Shown: positions 1 to 5,531 of the stretch, piece after piece
Layout of the letters: each line of letters opens with the position of its first letter
Position numbering within the stretch: position 1 is the stretch's first letter
Origin: Akkermansiaceae bacterium
GTDB taxonomy: Bacteria > Verrucomicrobiota > Verrucomicrobiia > Verrucomicrobiales > Akkermansiaceae
Assembly: GCA_029288115.1 (NCBI GenBank)
Contig: JARFPV010000171.1
Coordinates: 1-13,445 of the forward strand
DNA length: 13,445 bases
Reading direction: 5' to 3'
The notes under the pieces: generated by a model
What the model was told of the DNA's origin: nothing
Database searches by the model: none
Seen by the model: only the letters and a program-made list of their open reading frames with translations
Program-made: the position numbers and the translations under genes

Positions 1-446
1 GGGCTGGACCTGCGCACAAGAAGGCAAAACGCCCACTCCTTGACCCTCAAACAGGAGATACGAAAAAGGATGAAAATGGAAAACCCATTACCATGCTCGT
101 TGATGAACTCGACTCCGGCATCTACCTGCGCGGTAATAGCCGAAGCCAGGTCAACATCTGGAACTGGCCAGGCGGCTCCGGCGAGGTCTACGGATACCGC
201 ACTAACAAAAAACTCTCACAGGAAATCCGCGCCGCACTGACTCCCAAAGTAAAGGCAGACAAACCCATCGGCGAGTGGAACCGCTTTGTCATCACGATGA
301 AAGGCGACAGACTGAGCGTTGTGCTCAATGGCAAAAAAGTCATCAGCAAGGCTCAGCTTCCGGGAGTACCGGCCAAGGGCAAACTGGCTCTGCAGCACCA
401 CGGATCAGCCATCGAGTTTGCCAATATCTCGATCAAGGAGCTCTAA
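1..446 (+). CDS. DUF1080 (3-keto-disaccharide hydrolase-type) domain protein, C-terminal part
   Basis: The reading frame is already open at the left edge (codons start at position 3) and ends at TAA 444-446, so this is the C-terminal part of a larger gene. The visible 147 residues contain features typical of the DUF1080 beta-jelly-roll: an SGIYLRG strand, a QVNIWNWPGGSGE stretch, a GEWN(R)F segment followed by a strand carrying VVLNGK, and a final GKLALQHHGSAIEFANISIKEL that matches the usual family ending. Proteins of this fold, common in Verrucomicrobiota and Planctomycetota, are exported and bind or hydrolyse oligosaccharides; some act on 3-keto-disaccharides. The ATG at 93 is internal, because the upstream codons already encode family-like sequence. 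Specificity cannot be told from this fragment, and the signal peptide would lie outside the window. Confidence 0.85.
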   Translation, partial: AGPAHKKAKRPLLDPQTGDTKKDENGKPITMLVDELDSGIYLRGNSRSQVNIWNWPGGSGEVYGYRTNKKLSQEIRAALTPKVKADKPIGEWNRFVITMKGDRLSVVLNGKKVISKAQLPGVPAKGKLALQHHGSAIEFANISIKEL

Positions 447-472
447 AATTACCCACATCAGGAGAATTTTAG
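443..472 (+). repeat. AT-rich inverted repeat at the DUF1080 gene end
   Basis: Perfect 8-bp arms CTAAAATT (443-450) and AATTTTAG (465-472) flank a 14-nt loop and begin inside the stop codon of the upstream gene. It could be a weak transcript-end hairpin, but the stem is AT-rich and no T-run follows, so I do not call it a terminator. Confidence 0.3.
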
Positions 473-514
473 GATTATCTTTGCACCGAAATCATGGTTT
501 AATCCGGCAGTCAC

Positions 515-973
515 ATGCCCGACTGCGAAATCAAACCCAACGGCACCGCACCCGTCCAGTTTTCCGTCATGCTGAAGAACCGTGCCGGTTCACTCAGCTC
601 GCTGGTGCGCCTGCTTCGCGGTGACAACATCGAGGTCATAGGCCTCAGCGTGCAAGACTCACGAGATGCTTGCGTCGTCAGACTGGTGCTCTCGGATCCT
701 GATAACGCCATGCGCATTTTCATGGAAAAAGGCATCCCGCACACCACTTCAGAACTCGTCGTGATCGGACTGACAGATACCGGCGGCGGCCTTGCCCGTG
801 CGCTCGACACCCTGAGAGCAGCCGAGACAAACCTCGATTTTGCCTACTCGCTGATGCCCCACCCTTCAGGCCGCTCACTGATGGCCATGCATCTGGAGGA
901 CACCCAGTTTGGCACATCCGTCCTGCACAATGCTGGCTTCAAAATCTACTACGAAGAGGACCTGATTAGGTAA
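515..973 (+). CDS. Tandem ACT-domain protein
   Basis: A 152-residue protein built almost entirely of two ACT-like modules. The first spans about residues 14-82 (VQFSVMLKNRAGSLSSLVRLL, with the classic hydrophobic strand, the N-R-A-G-S turn and a helix). The second spans about 83-148 and begins LVVIGLTDTGGGLARAL. ACT domains usually bind amino acids or other small ligands at a dimer interface and control an enzyme. Here no enzyme domain is attached, so it may be a free-standing regulatory subunit or sensor. The ATG at 515 is the first usable start: the in-frame ATG at 494 runs into TAA two codons later. Shine-Dalgarno support is poor. The next gene, ruvB, is 108 bases downstream on the same strand, with no obvious functional link. 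The regulated partner and ligand are unknown. Confidence 0.75.
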   Translation: MPDCEIKPNGTAPVQFSVMLKNRAGSLSSLVRLLRGDNIEVIGLSVQDSRDACVVRLVLSDPDNAMRIFMEKGIPHTTSELVVIGLTDTGGGLARALDTLRAAETNLDFAYSLMPHPSGRSLMAMHLEDTQFGTSVLHNAGFKIYYEEDLIR

Positions 974-1081
974 TTTCAAAATTCGAATATCGAAATCCGA
1001 AACCAAGCATCTGCACCTCCCTCCGCCCCATCGGCGCACTTACCCCATCTCCAAATCCCTGTTTCCAGCTTCCCATAGTCC
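974..1081. other. Intergenic spacer with PVC-style degenerate repeat text
   Basis: This 108-base gap begins with AATTCGAATATCGAAATCCG-like sequence (about 980-1000), containing the palindromic core TTCGA-ATA-TCGAA. It ends with a CCAAATCCC-type motif (about 1050-1060). From memory, such motifs recur between genes in Verrucomicrobiota and Planctomycetota genomes. I see no clear promoter or terminator here. Confidence 0.25.
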
Positions 1082-2098
1082 ATGTCCGAATCTTTTTACC
1101 AGCAAACCAACGAGTCGCCTGACGAATCGTTTGACCAATCGTTACGGCCGCCCGGGTTTGAAGAGTTCCACGGCCAGGAAAAAGTCACCGAGCGATTGAT
1201 GTTGATGGTTGAGGCGGCGCAGCAGCGCGACGATGTGTTAGAACACATCTTGCTCTCCGGCCCTCCGGGACTTGGGAAAACTACGCTGGCAAACATCATT
1301 TCCAACGCCACCGGCACTCAGCTACATACAACGTCCGGCCCTCAAATCGAGAAAGCAGGCGACCTTGCAGGAATCCTCACCAACATCCAGAAAGGTGACA
1401 TCCTCTTTATCGATGAAATTCATCGCCTGCACCCCGCTATCGAAGAATACCTCTACCCCGCGATGGAAGACTACCGGCTGGATATCATCATCGATTCCGG
1501 CCCGTCCGCACGCACCATCCAGCTGAACCTGCCGAAATTCACCCTCGTAGGAGCCACAACCCGTGCAGGCATGCTCACCTCACCACTGCGGTCACGCTTC
1601 GGATTGGTGAACCGGCTCGATTACTACACGGCGGAACAACTCGCGACCATCATCGAACGCTCCGCAAAATTGTTAGGGGTTGCCATCAAAAAAGATGGTG
1701 CCCTAGAGATTGCCTCACGCTCACGTGGCACCCCTCGTATTGCTAACAATCTATTGCGCTGGGTGCGCGACTTCGCACAGGTCCGCGCCGACGGCACCAT
1801 CACACCAGAAATCGCCCGTGATGCGCTCGCCATGATCGAGATTGATAACGACGGCCTCGACGAAATGGACAAACGTATCCTCGAAGCTACCATCTACAAA
1901 TTCAACGGTGGTCCGGTCGGCCTCTCTACACTGGCAGTTGCCATCGGTGAAGACGCGTCTACACTGGAGGAAGTCCACGAGCCGTTTCTCATCATGCAAG
2001 GGTTTCTCAAACGCACCCCGCGTGGTAGAGTCGCCCTTCCCGCCGCCTACACCAAGATCGGCGCCACACCTGACCCACAGCAGCCCGGACTGCTGTGA
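1082..2098 (+). CDS. ruvB: Holliday junction branch migration DNA helicase RuvB
   Basis: RuvB is the hexameric AAA+ ATPase that, loaded by RuvA, drives branch migration of Holliday junctions during recombination repair; RuvC resolves the junctions. At 338 residues the protein has the family length. Visible motifs are Walker [10 protein letters not shown] (60-68), Walker B DEIH (111-114), sensor 1 GATTRAG (157-163), the arginine-finger region LRSRFG (169-174), sensor 2 [12 protein letters not shown] (215-226), and the C-terminal winged-helix DNA-binding domain with [11 protein letters not shown] (306-316). Residue 227 is Trp (LLRWVRD), where many relatives have Arg. The ATG at 1082 gives the expected N-terminus, with [12 protein letters not shown] at 21-32. 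ruvA and ruvC are not in the window. A hairpin spans the last codons, and a REPIN-like repeat starts 4 bases after the stop. Confidence 0.98.
   Translation: MSESFYQQTNESPDESFDQSLRPPGFEEFHGQEKVTERLMLMVEAAQQRDDVLEHILLSGPPGLGKTTLANIISNATGTQLHTTSGPQIEKAGDLAGILTNIQKGDILFIDEIHRLHPAIEEYLYPAMEDYRLDIIIDSGPSARTIQLNLPKFTLVGATTRAGMLTSPLRSRFGLVNRLDYYTAEQLATIIERSAKLLGVAIKKDGALEIASRSRGTPRIANNLLRWVRDFAQVRADGTITPEIARDALAMIEIDNDGLDEMDKRILEATIYKFNGGPVGLSTLAVAIGEDASTLEEVHEPFLIMQGFLKRTPRGRVALPAAYTKIGATPDPQQPGLL
2076..2097 (+). terminator. Hairpin across the ruvB stop codon (possible transcript end)
   Basis: Arms CACAGCAG (2076-2083) and CTGCTGTG (2090-2097) form a perfect 8-bp stem around CCCGGA, ending inside the TGA stop of ruvB. 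No T-tract follows. Together with the large repeat just downstream it could stall polymerase or protect the 3' end, but it is not a standard intrinsic terminator. Confidence 0.25.
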
Positions 2099-2101
2099 CA
2101 C

Positions 2102-2172
2102 GGTAGGGCGGATTGGCCTCAATCCGCTACGATCCAAACCAGCACGGCGGATTGAGGCCAATCCGCCCTACC
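2102..2172. repeat. REPIN-like element: two inverted GTAG-headed palindromes
   Basis: A perfect 26-bp inverted repeat: left arm 2102-2127, right arm 2147-2172, separated by 19 bases. Each arm is itself a REP-type unit. It has a GTAG head (2103-2106 on plus; CTAC at 2168-2171, i.e. GTAG on minus), then one base, then a perfect 8-bp hairpin GCGGATTG/CAATCCGC with a 4-base loop (2108-2127 and 2147-2166). A GTAG tetranucleotide in front of a palindrome is the hallmark of REP sequences mobilised by RAYT/TnpA-REP enzymes, and two such units in opposite orientation make a REPIN. No RAYT gene is in the window. The element fills most of the ruvB-fur gap and could also form a very stable RNA hairpin (26 bp) affecting read-through from ruvB into the downstream gene. 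Confidence 0.8.
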
Positions 2173-2193
2173 CAAAAAACAAGAGTTACTCTA

Positions 2194-2622
2194 ATGCCTG
2201 AAAATTTAGACAAAGTCATCGAACGCTGCCGCGCTGAAGGACTCCGCCGCACCAAAGCACTGGAAGAGCTAGTCATGACCCTGTTAGAAAACAGCCGACC
2301 CATGACGCTTGCGGAACTCGCGGAGTCACCCCGCCTCACCAATCAGTGCGACAAAGCAACGGTGTTTCGTTTACTGCAACGTCTCGCCGACAAAGGCATC
2401 GTGCGCCGCCTCGGACTGCACGAACGGGCTGCTTATTTCGCCCTTCTGCTCCCTGGTCAGCACCGCGACTACCTGATCTGCACCGACTGCGGCTCCATCG
2501 AGCCCGTCAACGCCCCCTGCCCTGTGCATGAACTGGAAAAGGAAATCCAGTTCACCACCGGCTACAAGAACCTCTACCACGAACTGGAATTCTTCGGCAC
2601 CTGTCCGGCGTGCTCAGCCTAG
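2194..2622 (+). CDS. Fur-family metal-responsive transcriptional regulator
   Basis: A 142-residue member of the Fur/Zur/PerR family: cytosolic dimeric repressors that bind DNA with a bound metal. The N-terminal winged helix carries the recognition segment KATVFRLLQRLADKGIV (54-70). The C-terminal dimerisation domain has HRDYLICTDCG (90-100) and GTCPAC (135-140), giving two CxxC pairs (C96/C99, C137/C140) that form the structural zinc site. Candidate sensor ligands are H90, D92, an acidic residue near 114-117 and H129. The usual HHDH sensor stretch reads QHRDY here, so iron, zinc or peroxide specificity cannot be assigned. The ATG at 2194 is preferred over an in-frame TTG at 2113, which lies inside the repeat arm and would add repeat-encoded residues. 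The gene overlaps the convergent metal-binding gene by 4 bp, sharing a CTAG. Confidence 0.92.
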   Translation: MPENLDKVIERCRAEGLRRTKALEELVMTLLENSRPMTLAELAESPRLTNQCDKATVFRLLQRLADKGIVRRLGLHERAAYFALLLPGQHRDYLICTDCGSIEPVNAPCPVHELEKEIQFTTGYKNLYHELEFFGTCPACSA

Positions 2623-2639
2623 TGGCTGCACTTTTTACT
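2615..2639 (+). terminator. Possible intrinsic terminator of the Fur-family gene
   Basis: A short GC-rich stem CAGCC (2615-2619)/GGCTG (2624-2628) with loop TAGT, which is the stop codon region, is followed by a T-rich tract CTTTTTACTTT (about 2631-2641). It lies inside the 3' coding end of the opposing gene. The stem is only 5 bp, so this is tentative. Confidence 0.35.
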
Positions 2640-2858
2640 TTCGTCCGTATAGAATCCTTCCTCGGTGGGAATGAATTTTCCACGTCCTTCGAGAAAAGTC
2701 ACCGCGCCTGCCGCCGTCATGCCAGTTTCGGAACAACTGCAGAAAGTCGTGGTGATGCCAAACTTGTGAATGATGGCATTTTTCAGACTCTCGCGAGTGT
2801 AAACCTCACCTGATTCCATCATCATCTGCATAATCTCGTGAACGTGTGCTTCAGTCAT
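2619..2858 (-). CDS. YecH-like small metal-binding protein (DUF2492)
   Basis: A 79-residue protein that resembles E. coli YecH (DUF2492). It shows the family pattern HxHE near the start (H5, H7), MMxESGExYTRESL (12-25), a central FCSCSETGMTA (39-49), GKFIP (60-64) and a C-terminal SKKCSH (74-79). The Cys and His residues (C40, C42, C77, H79) are the likely metal ligands. The biochemical role of the family is not well established. The ATG at 2858 is chosen because the family begins here; a longer frame to 3026 reads intergenic repeat-like sequence. A strong GGAGGAGG lies upstream, though 12 bases away. The gene faces a Fur-family regulator, sharing CTAG at 2619-2622 with both stops. This suggests, but does not prove, a shared metal theme. 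Confidence 0.85.
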   Translation of the reverse strand: MTEAHVHEIMQMMMESGEVYTRESLKNAIIHKFGITTTFCSCSETGMTAAGAVTFLEGRGKFIPTEEGFYTDESKKCSH

Positions 2859-2870
2859 AACCCATCTATA

Positions 2871-2878
2871 CCTCCTCC
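2871..2878 (-). promoter_or_regulatory. Strong Shine-Dalgarno of the YecH-like gene
   Basis: On the minus strand this reads GGAGGAGG, 12 bases before the ATG at 2858. It is the clearest ribosome binding site in a window where most starts have weak ones. It supports translation starting downstream of here rather than at the far upstream alternative start. Confidence 0.5.
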
Positions 2879-2879
2879 A

Positions 2880-2972
2880 CACCCATATGACTACTTTTTT
2901 TTCTTTAATTATTCCTTGGGTCTTCCGGCATTTGGTATTTGGAGTTTGAAACTTTAAGCTTAGTCTGCCGCC
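2880..2972. other. Divergent intergenic region with T-run and degenerate repeat text
   Basis: This is the start-to-start gap between the YecH-like and CvfB-like genes. It contains a run of eight or nine T (about 2893-2901). Read on the minus strand, it contains CTCCAAATACCAAATGCC-like text (about 2930-2947) of the same style as the spacer before ruvB. Promoters for both genes should lie here, but no convincing -35/-10 pair stands out. Confidence 0.25.
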
Positions 2973-3827
2973 ATGGCAAACATCGGAGAGCGCGCGGAGC
3001 TGAAAGTTCTGACCAAAAGCCCGCATGGTCTATTCCTCGATGCGGGTGGTGAACTCGGGGAGGTATTACTGCCGCGCAAAGAAGTCAGCGAGTCCGTAGA
3101 CGTCGGTGACCTACTCGACGTGTTTATCTACTGCGACTCCGAAGACCGCCCCGTCGCGACACTCAAGCACCCCAAAGCTATGCCAGGCGAGTTTGCCTGT
3201 CTGGAATGTGTGGCCGCTACGAACATCGGCGCGTTTCTCGACTGGGGACTCGACAAGGATTTGTTTTCCCCCTTCCGCGAGCAGACGAGCCGACTTGATG
3301 TCGGCAAGCGCTATGTCGTTTATGTTTATGTCGATGAAAACAGCGACCGCATTGTGGCGAGTCGACGGCTGAACCGTCACTTTTCCAAAGAGGCTCCCGA
3401 CTACACACCTGGCCAACAAGTCGATCTCATGGTGTATGCCAAGACCGAGCTCGGCTATAAGGCGATCATCAACGGCACACACACGGGTATTCTTTTTGCC
3501 AATGAGGTGTTCCAGGATTTTGCTCCGGGAGAAACCACTACCGGCTACATTGCCAAGGTAAGACAAGATGGAAAAATCGACCTCACACTCCAGGCACCGG
3601 GTCGGCGGCATGTCGAGGATCTGGAATCACGTATTGAAATGGAACTGATCGCACGCGGCGGATTCTGGGAGCTGTGCGACTCCAGTCCGGCGGATGACAT
3701 TTACGAAGCACTCGGCGTGAGTAAAAAGGCATTCAAAAAGGCGACGGGGGCTCTTTACCGGAAACGAAAAATCACCATCGGCAAGGATGGGATACGCCAT
3801 GTAGAGCAGGCTAGCTTTGACAGCTGA
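2973..3827 (+). CDS. CvfB/YitL-family S1 RNA-binding protein
   Basis: A 284-residue protein with the layout of the CvfB (YitL) family: three S1-like OB folds at about residues 1-65, 72-133 and 147-207, then a C-terminal winged helix (about 220-280) ending in the characteristic ALYRKRKITIGKDGIR (260-275). Staphylococcal CvfB binds RNA and affects virulence gene expression; the role in environmental bacteria is not well defined but is probably post-transcriptional regulation. Recognisable pieces include TKSPHGLFLDAG near the start, AFLDWGLDKDLFSPFREQ (87-104), which matches the second S1 domain, and GYKAIINGTHTGILF (161-175) in the third. The ATG at 2973 gives the usual N-terminus, and length agrees with the family. 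It is convergent with the EamA gene, with a GTAG-type palindrome between them. Confidence 0.93.
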   Translation: MANIGERAELKVLTKSPHGLFLDAGGELGEVLLPRKEVSESVDVGDLLDVFIYCDSEDRPVATLKHPKAMPGEFACLECVAATNIGAFLDWGLDKDLFSPFREQTSRLDVGKRYVVYVYVDENSDRIVASRRLNRHFSKEAPDYTPGQQVDLMVYAKTELGYKAIINGTHTGILFANEVFQDFAPGETTTGYIAKVRQDGKIDLTLQAPGRRHVEDLESRIEMELIARGGFWELCDSSPADDIYEALGVSKKAFKKATGALYRKRKITIGKDGIRHVEQASFDS

Positions 3828-3853
3828 CGACACCCCCAGCAACACATCCTGCT

Positions 3854-3876
3854 GACAGCTTCCAAAGCTGTCCTAC
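3854..3876 (-). repeat. Solo GTAG-headed palindrome (REP-like), second family
   Basis: On the minus strand this reads GTAG, then GACAGCT-TTGGA-AGCTGTC, a perfect 7-bp hairpin immediately after the GTAG head (stem arms 3854-3860 and 3866-3872, head 3873-3876). The architecture matches GTAG-type REP units, but the stem sequence differs from the element at 2102-2172. The TAG within the head is the stop codon of the EamA gene. The hairpin sits between convergent genes and may also mark transcript ends. Confidence 0.6.
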
Positions 3877-4772
3877 CTTGCACGCTGGAGGCCGACAAGT
3901 GCGGCTATCACCATTGCACCCCCTACGGCGATCCCGATTCCCGGCGACTCACCAGAGACGAGCAATGACGACTCCACGACGGCACAGACTGGAACGAGAA
4001 ACCGGTATCCAGCTAACAGATTAACAGGAAACAGACTCGTCAGATGATTCCAAAGTCCGAATCCAAGTGCCGAAACAAAAGCAAGGTAAGCGGTCAGGAG
4101 CATCACCTTGGGTGTGAATAAGGTCGCTAACTCAGACCACGCTGTGGCACCGGACAGCATAAACATGCACCCGCCAATAAATAATCCATAACCTGTCGCT
4201 GCCTTCGCACCCATCGTCTTGAGAATTTTCTGCAGAAAAATCAACCCAAACGAGCCACTCAATGTGCAGAGGCAAAACAAGATCCCACCCAGCACGGGCT
4301 GGCCGCTACCGGCACCTGGTTTGTAGACGGCAAAGACAACACCCACCGCACCGAGTGCGATGAATGCCCACTGCCTTCGGGACGGCCATGGCGTCTTCAA
4401 GAGCAAAGGCGCGAGTAGCAGCCACCAGATACTTCCGGACCCAACCAACAACCCGCCGAGCACCGCGCTGGACACGGCAAGGGCTGTGTAGAACAGAAAG
4501 TACTGCACGTAGGTCTGCGCACAGGCAAAGGCAAACAACCGTCCAAAAGACGTCTGCTTAAGCTCCCTAATTGGATGGCGCGCAAGCAGCAGCAGCACAA
4601 GCCCTCCCAGCATAAAACGGACTCCTGCAAGCATGAGTCGGTTCGGCATATCCGGCTCTATCCCTCTTTCTGCCCACTCCGCATAAATCGCCTTGATCGC
4701 CGGAAATGCACTCCCCCAGAGCAGCGCGCACAGCAACACCGCAAATGGCAACCATCTCGACGTTACTTTCAC
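3873..4772 (-). CDS. EamA/DMT-family transporter
   Basis: A 299-residue inner-membrane protein with about ten hydrophobic helices in two similar halves, the hallmark of the EamA (drug/metabolite transporter) family, which mostly exports small metabolites. The family signature LLWGSAFPAIKAIY (18-31) lies in the first helix; the second repeat begins about residue 155 after a GAVGVVFAVYKPG segment. Start: the only family-consistent initiation codon is GTG at 4772, four bases after the TAA of the upstream spermidine synthase-like gene, which suggests coupled translation. The substrate cannot be told from sequence; co-transcription with two SAM-fold enzymes makes a product of theirs a candidate. 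The stop codon is embedded in a REP-like palindrome. The gene converges on the CvfB-like gene. Confidence 0.92.
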   Translation of the reverse strand: MKVTSRWLPFAVLLCALLWGSAFPAIKAIYAEWAERGIEPDMPNRLMLAGVRFMLGGLVLLLLARHPIRELKQTSFGRLFAFACAQTYVQYFLFYTALAVSSAVLGGLLVGSGSIWWLLLAPLLLKTPWPSRRQWAFIALGAVGVVFAVYKPGAGSGQPVLGGILFCLCTLSGSFGLIFLQKILKTMGAKAATGYGLFIGGCMFMLSGATAWSELATLFTPKVMLLTAYLAFVSALGFGLWNHLTSLFPVNLLAGYRFLVPVCAVVESSLLVSGESPGIGIAVGGAMVIAALVGLQRAR

Positions 4773-4776
4773 CGTG

Positions 4777-5511
4777 TTAATCGTGGGCTACATAGACCGT
4801 GCTCTCTGAATCACGTTCCAAGATTGGATTCTCAAAGGGCACCACATGAGTTTCCACCTTTGAAAAAACTTTCCGCAGAGCATTCATAAACGTTTCCTCC
4901 GGTGGATCATCCGACCAAAGCGCAAAAACTCCACCGGGGTGAAGCTGCTCCGCCATCTTGCGCAAACCCTCCACTTGATAGAAGCTCGCGTGTCTCTCGT
5001 TAAGCAAGTGATCCGGTGAGTGATCGATATCAAGCAGGATGGCGTGGAATTGCCTATCGGCTGATTGAGAATCAAATCCCACGCCACCATCGGATATTGC
5101 ACGCTTAAAAAAGTCACCATGTTCAAAATGGCAACGCGGGTCGTTTGTCAGATCATTTCCTAGAGGCACAAGTCCACGCTGATGCCAGTCGATCACAGGT
5201 TGCAGGTAGTCCACCACCGTGAGTGAGGAAACAGACTTGTGATCCAGCGCAACCTTCGCCGTGTAGCCCAGACCTAACCCACCGACGACCACATCAAGCT
5301 GCGTATCGGAGAATGCTTTTTCCGTGGCTGCAAGCCCAAGCGTCGAGAGCGCCTCTTCGACCACCGTGAACAGACTGGACATCAGAAACTCACTGCCGAG
5401 CATGATCTCGTAGATCTCCTTATCCCCCAGCGTCTGCATCGTGCGGCGCCTCAGAATCACCTCACCAAGTGGAGTCTGCTGGTAGTCGATTTCCTCAAAT
5501 TGCGGTCGCAT
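4777..5511 (-). CDS. Spermidine synthase-like SAM-fold protein
   Basis: A 244-residue protein of the spermidine synthase/SAM methyltransferase fold. The N-terminus (YQQTPLGEVILRRR, 10-23) resembles the small beta-domain that precedes the Rossmann fold in spermidine synthase-like proteins. The nucleotide-binding loop is VVVGGLGLGYTA (74-85), followed by the acidic strand end VVDYLQPVIDWH (99-110) and a LLDIDHSPDHLL segment (159-170), which replaces the aspartate-rich motif of true polyamine synthases. Many such proteins are annotated as spermidine synthases without being able to make spermidine, so aminopropyl transfer is not assured; methyl transfer is equally possible. ATG 5511 lies 20 bases after the stop of the upstream methyltransferase, and its own stop is 4 bases from the transporter start. 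This forms a tight operon. Confidence 0.82.
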   Translation of the reverse strand: MRPQFEEIDYQQTPLGEVILRRRTMQTLGDKEIYEIMLGSEFLMSSLFTVVEEALSTLGLAATEKAFSDTQLDVVVGGLGLGYTAKVALDHKSVSSLTVVDYLQPVIDWHQRGLVPLGNDLTNDPRCHFEHGDFFKRAISDGGVGFDSQSADRQFHAILLDIDHSPDHLLNERHASFYQVEGLRKMAEQLHPGGVFALWSDDPPEETFMNALRKVFSKVETHVVPFENPILERDSESTVYVAHD

Positions 5512-5531
5512 GGCGCAGCGTAGTCACACTA

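Noticed and set aside
1751..2161. Minus-strand open frame of 136 codons
   Set aside because: Antisense shadow of ruvB with no recognisable motif; its start lies in the repeat.
2113..2193. Upstream TTG start that would extend the Fur-family protein by 27 residues
   Set aside because: The TTG is inside the left arm of the inverted repeat, so the added residues would be repeat-encoded and not family-like; ATG 2194 fits the usual Fur N-terminus.
2859..2972. Fur or Zur box in the divergent YecH/CvfB spacer
   Set aside because: No palindrome resembling GATAATGATAATCATTATC or known Zur boxes is visible.
2859..3026. Longer minus-strand frame extending the YecH-like protein to 135 residues
   Set aside because: The extension covers the intergenic spacer and overlaps the start of the CvfB-like gene; the family starts at the ATG at 2858, which also has a Shine-Dalgarno upstream.
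3111..3611. Minus-strand open frame of 166 codons inside the CvfB-like gene
   Set aside because: Shadow of a confident conserved gene on the other strand; the translation shows no domain.
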